Part shown: positions 7,719 through 15,544 of the stretch, piece after piece
Numbering within the stretch: the stretch's first letter is position 1
How the letters are laid out: each line of letters begins with the position of its first letter
Origin: Deltaproteobacteria bacterium
GTDB lineage: Bacteria; Myxococcota_A; Polyangia; Nannocystales; Nannocystaceae
Assembly: GCA_003696955.1 (NCBI GenBank)
Contig: RFGU01000227.1
Span: 1 to 47,030, forward strand
Length of the DNA: 47,030 nucleotides
Direction: 5' to 3'
Notes under the pieces: generated by a model
The model's input: only the letters and a program-made list of their open reading frames with translations
The model's database searches: none
What the model was told of the DNA's origin: nothing
Position numbers and translations under genes: made by a program

Positions 7719-9524
7719 CTACGCGAAGAGGATTTCGTCGAGGGCGCTGTCGTCCGAGGACTGCACGGTCTTGGCGAAGGCCACCGCACGCGGCAGCACG
7801 TGGGCCACGTAGAAATCGAGGTTGAGCAGCTTGCCCCGCAGGAGGGGCCGCTCGTCGCCCTCGTCGATCTTCTGGCGTGCGATCCGCGCCTGTTCGAGCG
7901 CTTCGATGGCGCAGACGACGATGCCGAACGCCGACTGGAAGGGTACCGCCATGTAGAAGGCCTCGGCGATCTTGCCGCCGCCGGCGAGCTTCGACAGGTG
8001 CATGGCTGCGGCGCCGAGCTGGCCGATGGCCTTGCCGACCGCCTCCGCTTGCGCACCGAGACCGGCTTCCTTCGCCGCCGCGACGATCTTCTGGGCGTCC
8101 TGCATCCACGACATGAACAGCGCGCCTCCCTCCATCCGCATCTTGCGCCCGAGAAGATCCATGGCCTGGATGCCGTTGGTCCCCTCGTAGATCGACTGGA
8201 TCTTGGCGTCGCGTACGAGCTGCTCCACGGGATACTCGGCGATGTAACCGTAGCCTCCGTAGACTTGCACGGCGGTCACGGCCATCTCGAAGCCCGTATC
8301 GGTGCAGTGGGACTTGAGCACCGGCGTGAGCAAGTCGACCCGCCCATGGATCTTCTTGCGGTCGGCCTCGTCGTCGAGCTGTTCCGACATGTCGAAGCTC
8401 ATGGCCAGGCGCAACATCGCCGCCCGCATGGTCTCGGCGTGGACCTTGAGCGTCATGAGCATCCGGCGCACGTCGGGGTGCCGGTTGATCGTCACGCGCG
8501 GCGCGTTGGGGTTCTTGTACTCGCGAATGTCGGTCCCCTGCACGCGCTCGGCGGCGTACTGCACCGCGTAGCCGTAGGCAGCCGCCGCCATGGACTCACC
8601 CTGGGCAGCGACGCCGATCCGCGCCTCGTTCATCATCTGGAACATCAGCCGGATCCCCTCGAGTTCCTCGCCGACGATCCAGCCCTTGCACGGACGGTCC
8701 GCCCCGAGGGCCAGAACGCAGGTGGACGAGCCGTGGATCCCCATCTTGTGCTCGAGGCCGACGACCTTGGCGCCGTTGCGCTCGCCGAGCTTGCCGTCGG
8801 GCCCGAACATGAACTTGGGCACGAGGAAGAGGCTGAGCCCCTTCGTTCCCGGAGGGGCGTCGGGCGTGCGTGCCAGCACGAAGTGAATGATGTTCTCGGT
8901 CAGATCGTGGTCGCCGCCGCTGATGAAGATCTTCTCCCCTTCGAGCAGGTACACCCCCTTCTCGTCCGTGGGCATGGCCTTGGCCCGGTTGTCGCCGACG
9001 GAGCTGCCGGCTCCCGACTCGGTCAGGCACATGGTCCCCGCCCACTCACCACGGAACAGCTTGCCGGCCACGAGTTCGCGCATCTCCGGCGGCGCATGGG
9101 CCTGGGCCATCCGGCCTGCCGCAGCCGTAAGGCCCGGGTACATCATGAACGCCGTGGCGGCGCCGATGAACATGTCGTTCAGGGCCATCGCCATGACGGC
9201 CGGCAGGCCACCGCCGCCGAGTTCGGGCGGTGCCGTCGGGGCGATCCAGCCACCTTCGGCCATCCGATTCCACGCTTCCTTGAAGCCTTCCGGCGTCGTG
9301 ACGTTGCCGTCGCCGTCGAGCTTGCAGCCTTGCAGGTCGCCCTTGCGGTTGATCGGGTGGAGAACCTCCTTGGCGATCTTGGCGCCCTCCTCGAGGGTGG
9401 CATCGTAGAGATCCCGGTCGAGTTCCTTGTAGCGATCGACGCGCTGGAGGTTCTTGTCGATGCCAAGTTGCTCGAACAGGACGAAACGAAGATCGTCGAG
9501 ATCGACACGAAAGGGCGTGCTCAT
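7719..9524 (-). CDS. Large (about 600 aa) acyl-CoA dehydrogenase
   Basis: A 601-residue flavoprotein predicted to oxidise an acyl-CoA to the 2,3-enoyl-CoA with FAD. It has the extra N-terminal segment and C-terminal domain of the long ACAD subgroup that includes DmdC-like enzymes. Visible are the helical N-terminal domain, the middle domain 'GTMCLTESGAGSSVGDNRAK' with 'GEKIFISGGDHD', and the C-terminal helical domain. Catalytic Glu447 lies in 'IYEGTNGIQAMDL'. The start MSTPFRVD fits the family; an in-frame codon 17 residues upstream adds only an unlikely basic leader. No Shine-Dalgarno is clear. No electron-transfer flavoprotein or thiolase genes are adjacent, so the substrate cannot be assigned from context. 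Confidence 0.9.
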   Translation of the reverse strand: MSTPFRVDLDDLRFVLFEQLGIDKNLQRVDRYKELDRDLYDATLEEGAKIAKEVLHPINRKGDLQGCKLDGDGNVTTPEGFKEAWNRMAEGGWIAPTAPPELGGGGLPAVMAMALNDMFIGAATAFMMYPGLTAAAGRMAQAHAPPEMRELVAGKLFRGEWAGTMCLTESGAGSSVGDNRAKAMPTDEKGVYLLEGEKIFISGGDHDLTENIIHFVLARTPDAPPGTKGLSLFLVPKFMFGPDGKLGERNGAKVVGLEHKMGIHGSSTCVLALGADRPCKGWIVGEELEGIRLMFQMMNEARIGVAAQGESMAAAAYGYAVQYAAERVQGTDIREYKNPNAPRVTINRHPDVRRMLMTLKVHAETMRAAMLRLAMSFDMSEQLDDEADRKKIHGRVDLLTPVLKSHCTDTGFEMAVTAVQVYGGYGYIAEYPVEQLVRDAKIQSIYEGTNGIQAMDLLGRKMRMEGGALFMSWMQDAQKIVAAAKEAGLGAQAEAVGKAIGQLGAAAMHLSKLAGGGKIAEAFYMAVPFQSAFGIVVCAIEALEQARIARQKIDEGDERPLLRGKLLNLDFYVAHVLPRAVAFAKTVQSSDDSALDEILFA

Positions 9525-9748
9525 GGCGCGGGATAGTAGGCGCGGGCCCGACGCGAGGAAAGGGGGCCAGCGCACAATTGCGTAGCATGCGCAGCATTTT
9601 CACGCGGCGGACGGCCACGGCGCATTACGCGCCCTTTGCGCGCCGGCGGTCGACCGCCGGGGGCCCCCCCCGCCGCGCGCCGGTCGCCTCGCAGCCCGCG
9701 ATGGCCCGGTGGGTCGGCGCCGGCGCCGATGTCTCGTCGACGTTTGCC

Positions 9749-11122
9749 ATGGCGCCCGGTGTCGATCACCCTGCGGCCAAGATGATCGCCCACCTCGCCG
9801 CCGCGATGCTCGTGGCCGCCGCCGCGGTCCTTGCACCGTCCCACGAGACTCGGGCGGAGTACCTCTACCGCCGGGGCGTGTTCTGCATGGAGGAGATCGA
9901 GCGGACCGAGTGCGCCGTCGAGCGCTTCGAGGCGTTGCTCGAGACGCGCACGTCTCGGCGCGAACTCGTGACGGACGCGATGCTGCGCCTCGTTCGCCTC
10001 TATCGCACCACGGGACGCGACGAGGACGTTCGCAAGGTGCTGCGCAAGTTCTGGTCGAGCGGCCTCGCACAGCGTCAGACGGGCCACATCCCCTATCTCG
10101 TGCAGTTGCTGCCCGAGGAGGTGGACATGCTCTTCTTCGTCCATGGCGAGGCCATCTTGCGGGCCCCCATCACGAAGGCCATGGGGCCCGATGCGGTGGC
10201 GTGGGTGACGACCTGCGACCCCGGCAAGCGGCAGTGGCTCTCCGAACGACGCCGGTGGAAGCGCGCCGAACGGGAGGCCAAACGACGCGGCATCACCCCC
10301 GTCGAGGTGATCTACGAAGATCAGGATGCGGCGCGCGCCCGCCGTGAAGCCCGGTCCGAACGCGACGATCCCTTCGAGGACCGGGGTACGCCGATCTCCA
10401 CCCAGGTGCTCTGCCCCTTTGCGCGCGCCCTCGGCCAGGACGACATGAGGACCTGGCGCAAGGTCGCAAGCGCCATCAGCCACGAGGACTTCCGCCACTC
10501 CTACGTCGTGCTCGAGATCCCGAAGCTCGAAGATTGGCTCGATCGGGCCGCGGCCGAAGGGCGCCTCGAACGGGTGCGCCCGCGCACCTATCGGCTTCCC
10601 GATCTCGAGGTCGACGGGGAGCCGATCCTCGCCGCGAACCTCGACCTCGAACAGGTCGTGCTCGGTCGCGCGTCCCGCATCGAGGCCCTCGAACGCGCCG
10701 CGAGCCGCGGGCGTCGAACGATCAACCGCAAGCTCCGCAAGCTCCTCGACGAGGTGCCGCGGGACGCCGCCTTCATCTTCGCCATGACCGAGGACGCAAT
10801 GGTGGACCTCTACGATGCCGCGGCGCAGGCCGGTCCGGGCAAGTTCTTCAAGGCGCTGCTGCCGCGACCCAAGGGCCTTCAGGTTGCTGCGGTGACCGCG
10901 GACTACTTCGGCGTCTTCGTCCGGATGCCCTCGGACAACCCGGTCAAGACGGCCCTGGTGGTGCGGCTCGCCGAGGCCCTGCTCGATCCCGAGGATCAGA
11001 CCGACCCCGACACCCGCGAGTTCTTCGAACTCGTGGACGTGGCGCAGACGGAGGACAAGCGAGCCCTCATCTTCGCCTACGTCCTCGACCCCGGGCAGGT
11101 GCGGCGGATCTTCTTCTACTGA
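9749..11122 (+). CDS. Exported protein of unknown function with TPR-like N-terminus
   Basis: A 457-residue protein I do not recognise. A lysine followed by a long Ala/Val/Leu stretch ('MIAHLAAAMLVAAAAVLAP') ending near 'ETRA' looks like a cleavable signal peptide. The next 70 residues ('YLYRRGVFCMEEIERTECAV...') have the size and pattern of two tetratricopeptide helices. The middle is highly charged (about residues 155-215), and two later blocks contain 'SYVVLEIPKLEDWLDRA' and 'AAFIFAMTEDAMVDLYDAA', followed by 'VKTALVVRLAEALLD'. The last pattern suggests a duplicated alpha/beta domain that scores a quantity. Start could be 9749 or 9782; 9749 keeps a positive charge in the n-region. It is divergent from the acyl-CoA dehydrogenase. 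Confidence 0.65.
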   Translation: MAPGVDHPAAKMIAHLAAAMLVAAAAVLAPSHETRAEYLYRRGVFCMEEIERTECAVERFEALLETRTSRRELVTDAMLRLVRLYRTTGRDEDVRKVLRKFWSSGLAQRQTGHIPYLVQLLPEEVDMLFFVHGEAILRAPITKAMGPDAVAWVTTCDPGKRQWLSERRRWKRAEREAKRRGITPVEVIYEDQDAARARREARSERDDPFEDRGTPISTQVLCPFARALGQDDMRTWRKVASAISHEDFRHSYVVLEIPKLEDWLDRAAAEGRLERVRPRTYRLPDLEVDGEPILAANLDLEQVVLGRASRIEALERAASRGRRTINRKLRKLLDEVPRDAAFIFAMTEDAMVDLYDAAAQAGPGKFFKALLPRPKGLQVAAVTADYFGVFVRMPSDNPVKTALVVRLAEALLDPEDQTDPDTREFFELVDVAQTEDKRALIFAYVLDPGQVRRIFFY

Positions 11123-11173
11123 GCCGTGGCCGGCGCGATACCAGCGCGCGGATACGGCGCCGCCCTGGCGTCA

Positions 11174-11809
11174 TCAGGTGCGTTCGACGGCATCCGGATT
11201 GATGTGATACGTGCCCGTGATCCGCGCCTGCCCGAGCACGTGGCCGGCCATCGCCCTGCGCACCTCGTCGCCCCCGAAGACGCCTTCCACCGGCAGCCGC
11301 TCGACGTCGAGGGCGTACACCGTGAAGTGGTAGTGGTGGACGATCTCGTCGTTCCAGGGCGGGCACGGACCGTCGTAGCCGAAGTACTGCCCCTCCATCT
11401 CGGGATCGCCGGCGAACCATCCGGTGTAGTCGTTGATCCCGTGCCGGGCGCCACGCAGGGCCTCGGGCCCCGGTTTGCCGCGTGGCGTCACACCGTCGGA
11501 AACCTCGCCTTCGGCGATGACCGCCGGCTCGGGCGGAAGATCGACGAGTACCCAGTGGAAGAAGTCCACGCGAGGTAGATCGGCCGGAACGGTACGCCCC
11601 TCCTTGTTGACGTCGTCACCCCGGGACGGCACGTCCGAGTCGTGGCAGATGATCACGACCGACTTGGTGCCGTCGGGGAGATCGGACCAGGCGAGATGGG
11701 GGTTGCGATTGCCCGCGAGCCGCACGTGGTTTTCGGGGTCGTAGGCACCGAAGGCGCATCGCTCGGGGATGGGCTTTCCGTTCTCGAAGGATTCGCTGAC
11801 GAGCTTCAT
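11174..11809 (-). CDS. YbhB/YbcL-family PEBP-like protein
   Basis: A 211-residue phosphatidylethanolamine-binding-protein fold. Family landmarks are 'NPHLAWSDLPDGTKSVVIIC' with 'DSDVPS', the 'FFHWVLVDLPP' strand with its conserved His, the 'GPCPP' ligand-pocket loop and 'HHYHFTVYALDV'. There is no signal peptide, so it is cytoplasmic. Bacterial members are often called Raf-kinase-inhibitor-like by homology; the true ligand is unknown. GAGGA lies about six bases before the ATG. It is the last gene of a minus-strand run behind RlmKL (51-base gap). Confidence 0.9.
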   Translation of the reverse strand: MKLVSESFENGKPIPERCAFGAYDPENHVRLAGNRNPHLAWSDLPDGTKSVVIICHDSDVPSRGDDVNKEGRTVPADLPRVDFFHWVLVDLPPEPAVIAEGEVSDGVTPRGKPGPEALRGARHGINDYTGWFAGDPEMEGQYFGYDGPCPPWNDEIVHHYHFTVYALDVERLPVEGVFGGDEVRRAMAGHVLGQARITGTYHINPDAVERT

Positions 11810-11860
11810 GGGACGTCCTCGCCCCTATGTTTTCGCGACCGGGCACGTTTCGCAAGTCGC

Positions 11861-14029
11861 CTAGCGAGGCGCCTTGCGGCGGATCACGAAGAGCCGATGG
11901 GGCGGGGGGCGTCCCTTTCCGACGGGAAAGTCGGGTTGGCGAAAGCGCCCGGTCCACTCCTCGGCGAATCCTCCGGCCGCCGCGATCGTCGCATCGTCGA
12001 GTCGAAAGCCGCGTTTGTGGGCCGCGAAGTAGATGCGCCCCTCGGGGGAGAGCGCATCGAGCAACCGGGCGATCAAGGTGCCGTGATCGCGCGTCACGTC
12101 GAAGTTCTTCGACATGCCCTTCGAGGCGGAGAAGGTCGGCGGATCGACGAAGACTACGTCGAATGCGTGCCGCCTGCGCCCGAGTTCCTCGACGTAGCGC
12201 ATGGCGTCGGCGCGGACGGTGCGATGGCTGGAACCGCCGAGGCCGGCGAGGGCGAGATTGTCCTCGAGCCAGGCGAGGTAGGTCTTCGACAGATCGACCG
12301 ACACCGTCTCCACCGCGCCCCCGACCGCCGCAGCCACCGTCGCACTGCCGGTGTAGGCGAAGAGGTTCAGGAATCTGCTCCCCCGAGCGACCTGCGCAAG
12401 GTGGGCCCGCGTGCCGCGATGGTCGAGGTAGAGGCCCGTGTCCAGCCGCGCGTCGAGTTCCACGCGAAATCGAAAGGGCCCCTCCCGGACGACGAAGGGA
12501 CGCGCAGGACGCCCCGTCGTGCCGTCCACACGCCCGCCGCGCGCTCGCCTTCGCACCTTGAACACGATGTCCGACGGTGCGACCTCGAGGGCCTCCGGCA
12601 GCCGCTCCAGGGCGGCGCGACGGCGGGCGGCGGCCTTGTCCGCCGGAACATCGGCAGGTGGCGCGTACTCCCAGACGCATACCCGCGGTCCATAGCGCTC
12701 GATCACCATGGCGACCGCGGGCACGTCGGCATCGTAGATCCGATACGCCTCGACGCCCGCGCGGCGCGCCCACTTGGAGAGATGGGCGTCCCGCTTGCGA
12801 AGGCGCGCGACGAAGGCCTCGATGTCGGGGTCGGACGTTCTCAGGGCGACACGTCGGGGAGAGGAGGCCCTTCCGTCGGAGCCGTGCGTCGCCGCATCCG
12901 CCGGTTCGAATGCCACCAACCGACAGCGCACCGGCCCGTTGCGGACGTCGACCACCGTTGCGGCATCGGCGGCGAGTCCCCGCGCGGTCGCCTCGGGCAG
13001 CAGCACGCACACCCGCGCCGCAGGCCGCCCCCGTCGGATCCCACCGATCATCCCCGAAAGGGCGGCCGGATCTCCTCCCGACAGGCGCTTCCCGTACGGC
13101 GGGTTGGTGACCACCAGGGCGACGTCCGAATCCTGCACCGACGGGTCGATCGCACCCACCTCGAAGGAGACGTGGTCGGCGACCTGCGCCCTCTCTGCCG
13201 CCACGCGGGCGCGGGCGACGGCCGCCGGGTCCAGGTCGAATCCACGCACTCGCAGGTCCCGTCGCCCGGCGGCGGCGTCCCGGCGTGCCACGGCCTCGGC
13301 CACGCAGGCCTCGAACCGTCCCGGTTCGAGCGCGCGCCATGCCAGGGCCGGATCCTCGGTGCGCAACAATCCGGGCGCCACGTCGAGGGCCCAAAGGGCC
13401 GCCTCGACGACGAACGTCCCGGCGCCGCAACACGGGTCGTCGAGTTGCGGCCTGCTTGGATCGAACCCGGCGAGGGCGAGCAGTCCCGCGGCAAGGTGCT
13501 CCTTGATGGGAGCGACGCCTCCGTCCTGTCGATAGTTGCGCCGATGAAGGCTGAAACGGGAGAGATCGACATAGACGGTTCCTCGCGAACCCGAAAGGTG
13601 CACGGCGATGGGCACGTCGGGCGCACGCTTGTCCACCCGAGGCCGCGCCCCGCACCGATCGCGCAACCGATCCACCACGGCATCCTTGGCCCGTAAGGTC
13701 GCAAAACCGGTGTGGCCGATGGTGGCTCGGCGCGACGTGGTTCGGACCGCGATGCTCGACGACGGCAGGACGTGGTCCTCCCAGGGAATGGCGCGCAGCT
13801 CGTCGTAGAGGGTGTCGGGGTCGGTGGCCTCGAAGCGACCGATCTCGACCAGCACGCGACTGCCCGCGCGCAACCACAGGCATGCCGCCAGCCCAACGCC
13901 CAGATCCCCCCGAAATCGCACTCCACCGGCCACCTGTTCGATTGCGCGGGCGCCGAGCGTGGCGAGTTCGTGCCGCACGACCGGTTCGAGGCCACGGGCC
14001 GCGACCGCGAAGAAGGTCGTATCGCTCAT
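11861..14029 (-). CDS. rlmL: Bifunctional 23S rRNA methyltransferase RlmKL
   Basis: A 722-residue fusion corresponding to E. coli RlmL+RlmK (702 aa), which methylates G2445 (N2) and G2069 (N7) of 23S rRNA. An N-terminal THUMP region (about 1-160) is followed by the RlmL Rossmann methyltransferase with NPPYG at 309-313. The C-terminal RlmK methyltransferase carries 'VFVDPPTFSASKGM' (Asp629), after a 'DTGLYLDHRGTR' strand. The ATG overlaps the preceding stop (ATGA), with GGAGGAA just upstream inside the previous gene. Co-translation with the phosphatase-family gene is therefore likely, though no functional link is known. Confidence 0.95.
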   Translation of the reverse strand: MSDTTFFAVAARGLEPVVRHELATLGARAIEQVAGGVRFRGDLGVGLAACLWLRAGSRVLVEIGRFEATDPDTLYDELRAIPWEDHVLPSSSIAVRTTSRRATIGHTGFATLRAKDAVVDRLRDRCGARPRVDKRAPDVPIAVHLSGSRGTVYVDLSRFSLHRRNYRQDGGVAPIKEHLAAGLLALAGFDPSRPQLDDPCCGAGTFVVEAALWALDVAPGLLRTEDPALAWRALEPGRFEACVAEAVARRDAAAGRRDLRVRGFDLDPAAVARARVAAERAQVADHVSFEVGAIDPSVQDSDVALVVTNPPYGKRLSGGDPAALSGMIGGIRRGRPAARVCVLLPEATARGLAADAATVVDVRNGPVRCRLVAFEPADAATHGSDGRASSPRRVALRTSDPDIEAFVARLRKRDAHLSKWARRAGVEAYRIYDADVPAVAMVIERYGPRVCVWEYAPPADVPADKAAARRRAALERLPEALEVAPSDIVFKVRRRARGGRVDGTTGRPARPFVVREGPFRFRVELDARLDTGLYLDHRGTRAHLAQVARGSRFLNLFAYTGSATVAAAVGGAVETVSVDLSKTYLAWLEDNLALAGLGGSSHRTVRADAMRYVEELGRRRHAFDVVFVDPPTFSASKGMSKNFDVTRDHGTLIARLLDALSPEGRIYFAAHKRGFRLDDATIAAAGGFAEEWTGRFRQPDFPVGKGRPPPHRLFVIRRKAPR

Positions 14030-14844
14030 GGTTCCTCCGCGGTCGGCCGTAGCTCGCCACGCACCAGCGGAAGCAGGAGGTTCAACGCATCCGCATGTCC
14101 CGCTGCCACGGACGGCGACCATGGGGACCATGGGGCGCCGTCGACCTGTACCACGGTGCCGCCTGCCTCGGACACGAGGACGGCGCCGGCCGCGGTGTCC
14201 CACGGGCCGAGACGATACTCCCAGAAACCGTCGAGTCGGCCGGCCGCCACGTACGCCAGATCCAAGGTCGCCGCCCCGGCGCGACGGATCCCCTGCACGC
14301 CGACCAGCACGCGTTCGAACTCGGCCACGTTCACCGTCTCGCCGTGCTTGCGATAGGCGAAGCCCGTCGCCACCAACATGCGTTCGGGGCGCTGCGGTCG
14401 GGTCACGCGAAGGGGCGTACGATGCCCGTCGCCTCGTTCGAGGAAGCCGCCCGCTTCGGCGGCGGCCGCGAACAACTCGTCGCGGACGGGATCGTAGACG
14501 ACGCCGGCCAGCCCCCGTGTGCCGTCGTAGACCCCGACGGAGACCGCGTAGTGGGGTAGGCGATGGGTGAAGTTCGTGGTGCCGTCGAGGGGATCGACGA
14601 TCCAGGTGAGGCCGTCACCGGGCGCTTCGCCGGATTCCTCGGCCAAGATGGCGTCGTTCGGCCGGCGGTCCCGAACGACGTCGAGCACGGCTGCCTCGGC
14701 GGCACGGTCGACCTGGGTGACGAGGTCAAGTTCCCCGCGCTTGGTGGCGATCTCGAGGGCCGCATCGCGCATTTCGATCAACACGGCACCGCCGGCGCGC
14801 GCGGCGGCGATGGCGACGTCGAGCAGTTCCTTCGCGACGGTCAC
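14026..14844 (-). CDS. Inositol monophosphatase family protein
   Basis: A 272-residue Mg-dependent phosphatase of the IMPase/SuhB/CysQ superfamily. Metal-site residues are visible in 'AILAEESGE' and 'WIVDPLDGTTNFTHRLP', with the C-terminal motif 'GAATLDLAYVAAGRLDGFWE' and 'GPWDTAAGAVLVSEAGG'. Substrate cannot be read from the sequence: inositol-1-phosphate, histidinol-phosphate and PAP are all possible in the family. The GTG at 14844 gives the usual family length. An ATG at 14892 would add 16 basic residues and overlap the AMMECR1 gene by eight bases, so the start is uncertain. The stop overlaps the RlmKL start. Confidence 0.88.
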   Translation of the reverse strand: MTVAKELLDVAIAAARAGGAVLIEMRDAALEIATKRGELDLVTQVDRAAEAAVLDVVRDRRPNDAILAEESGEAPGDGLTWIVDPLDGTTNFTHRLPHYAVSVGVYDGTRGLAGVVYDPVRDELFAAAAEAGGFLERGDGHRTPLRVTRPQRPERMLVATGFAYRKHGETVNVAEFERVLVGVQGIRRAGAATLDLAYVAAGRLDGFWEYRLGPWDTAAGAVLVSEAGGTVVQVDGAPWSPWSPSVAAGHADALNLLLPLVRGELRPTAEEP

Positions 14845-14884
14845 GGCGCGGAGCCTACGCCACCTGCGAGGGGACGACGCCTCG

Positions 14885-15484
14885 TCACCCATTCGGCGCC
14901 GGTATCTCGACGATCTCCGCGCCGAAGACGGCTGCGCGCGCATGCCGCTTCGCCCGCTCGAGGGACATGCCCCCCTTGCGCGCCAGCGCCACCAGGAAAC
15001 TGGCCGGATCGGGCAACTGCTCCCACACCTGGGGCAGGAAGAACGCCCGGCGGCCGTCGCAGGTCAGCAGTACCCCGTCGACGCCCGGGCGGATCCGTGC
15101 GGCGATCTCGGCCAGGCCGACGGCGTCGAGGGGGCGCGGCTCGGACAACAGCGAGATCTCGCCGGTGATCCGGTCGAGCGCTTCGGGGCTCGCCCCTTCC
15201 GTACGCGGGTCGGCCACCCCGGCCTCCATGGCCAGGCGCGCGACGGTTCGCTCGATGGTATCCACCGGCTCGAGCTGGCCGAGACATCCGACGAGCCGCG
15301 GGCCGTCGTTCCACGTCACGAAGAGTCGACCCGGGGTGTCGAGCAGCGGATCGGCGGGGCGCGGCGGCACCTCGGTGCGAACCAGCTCCGGCCGACCGTA
15401 GCGCCGCGCCACCGCCTCCTCGAGACGACGTCGGGCGAGCGCGGCAAGGTAGGATGCAGTCGCAGGAGCGATCATCTCGACCAC
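14885..15484 (-). CDS. AMMECR1-domain protein (AmmeMemoRadiSam protein A type)
   Basis: A 199-residue protein with the AMMECR1 fold. Landmarks are 'PGRLFVTWNDGPRLVGCLGQ' (the LRGCIG-type signature, here LVGCLG), 'GEISLLSEPRPLD' and 'GVLLTCDGRRAFFLPQVWEQ'. In many bacteria this domain is encoded with a MEMO protein and a radical-SAM enzyme; neither is found in this window. Its biochemical role is not established. It leads a minus-strand run with the IMPase-family gene and RlmKL. Confidence 0.88.
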   Translation of the reverse strand: MVEMIAPATASYLAALARRRLEEAVARRYGRPELVRTEVPPRPADPLLDTPGRLFVTWNDGPRLVGCLGQLEPVDTIERTVARLAMEAGVADPRTEGASPEALDRITGEISLLSEPRPLDAVGLAEIAARIRPGVDGVLLTCDGRRAFFLPQVWEQLPDPASFLVALARKGGMSLERAKRHARAAVFGAEIVEIPAPNG

Positions 15485-15544
15485 AACGTAGCGGCCCGAC
15501 CCGCCGGGCGCACCCGCAAGGCTTGCCGCCCCCGGTCGGTCGGG

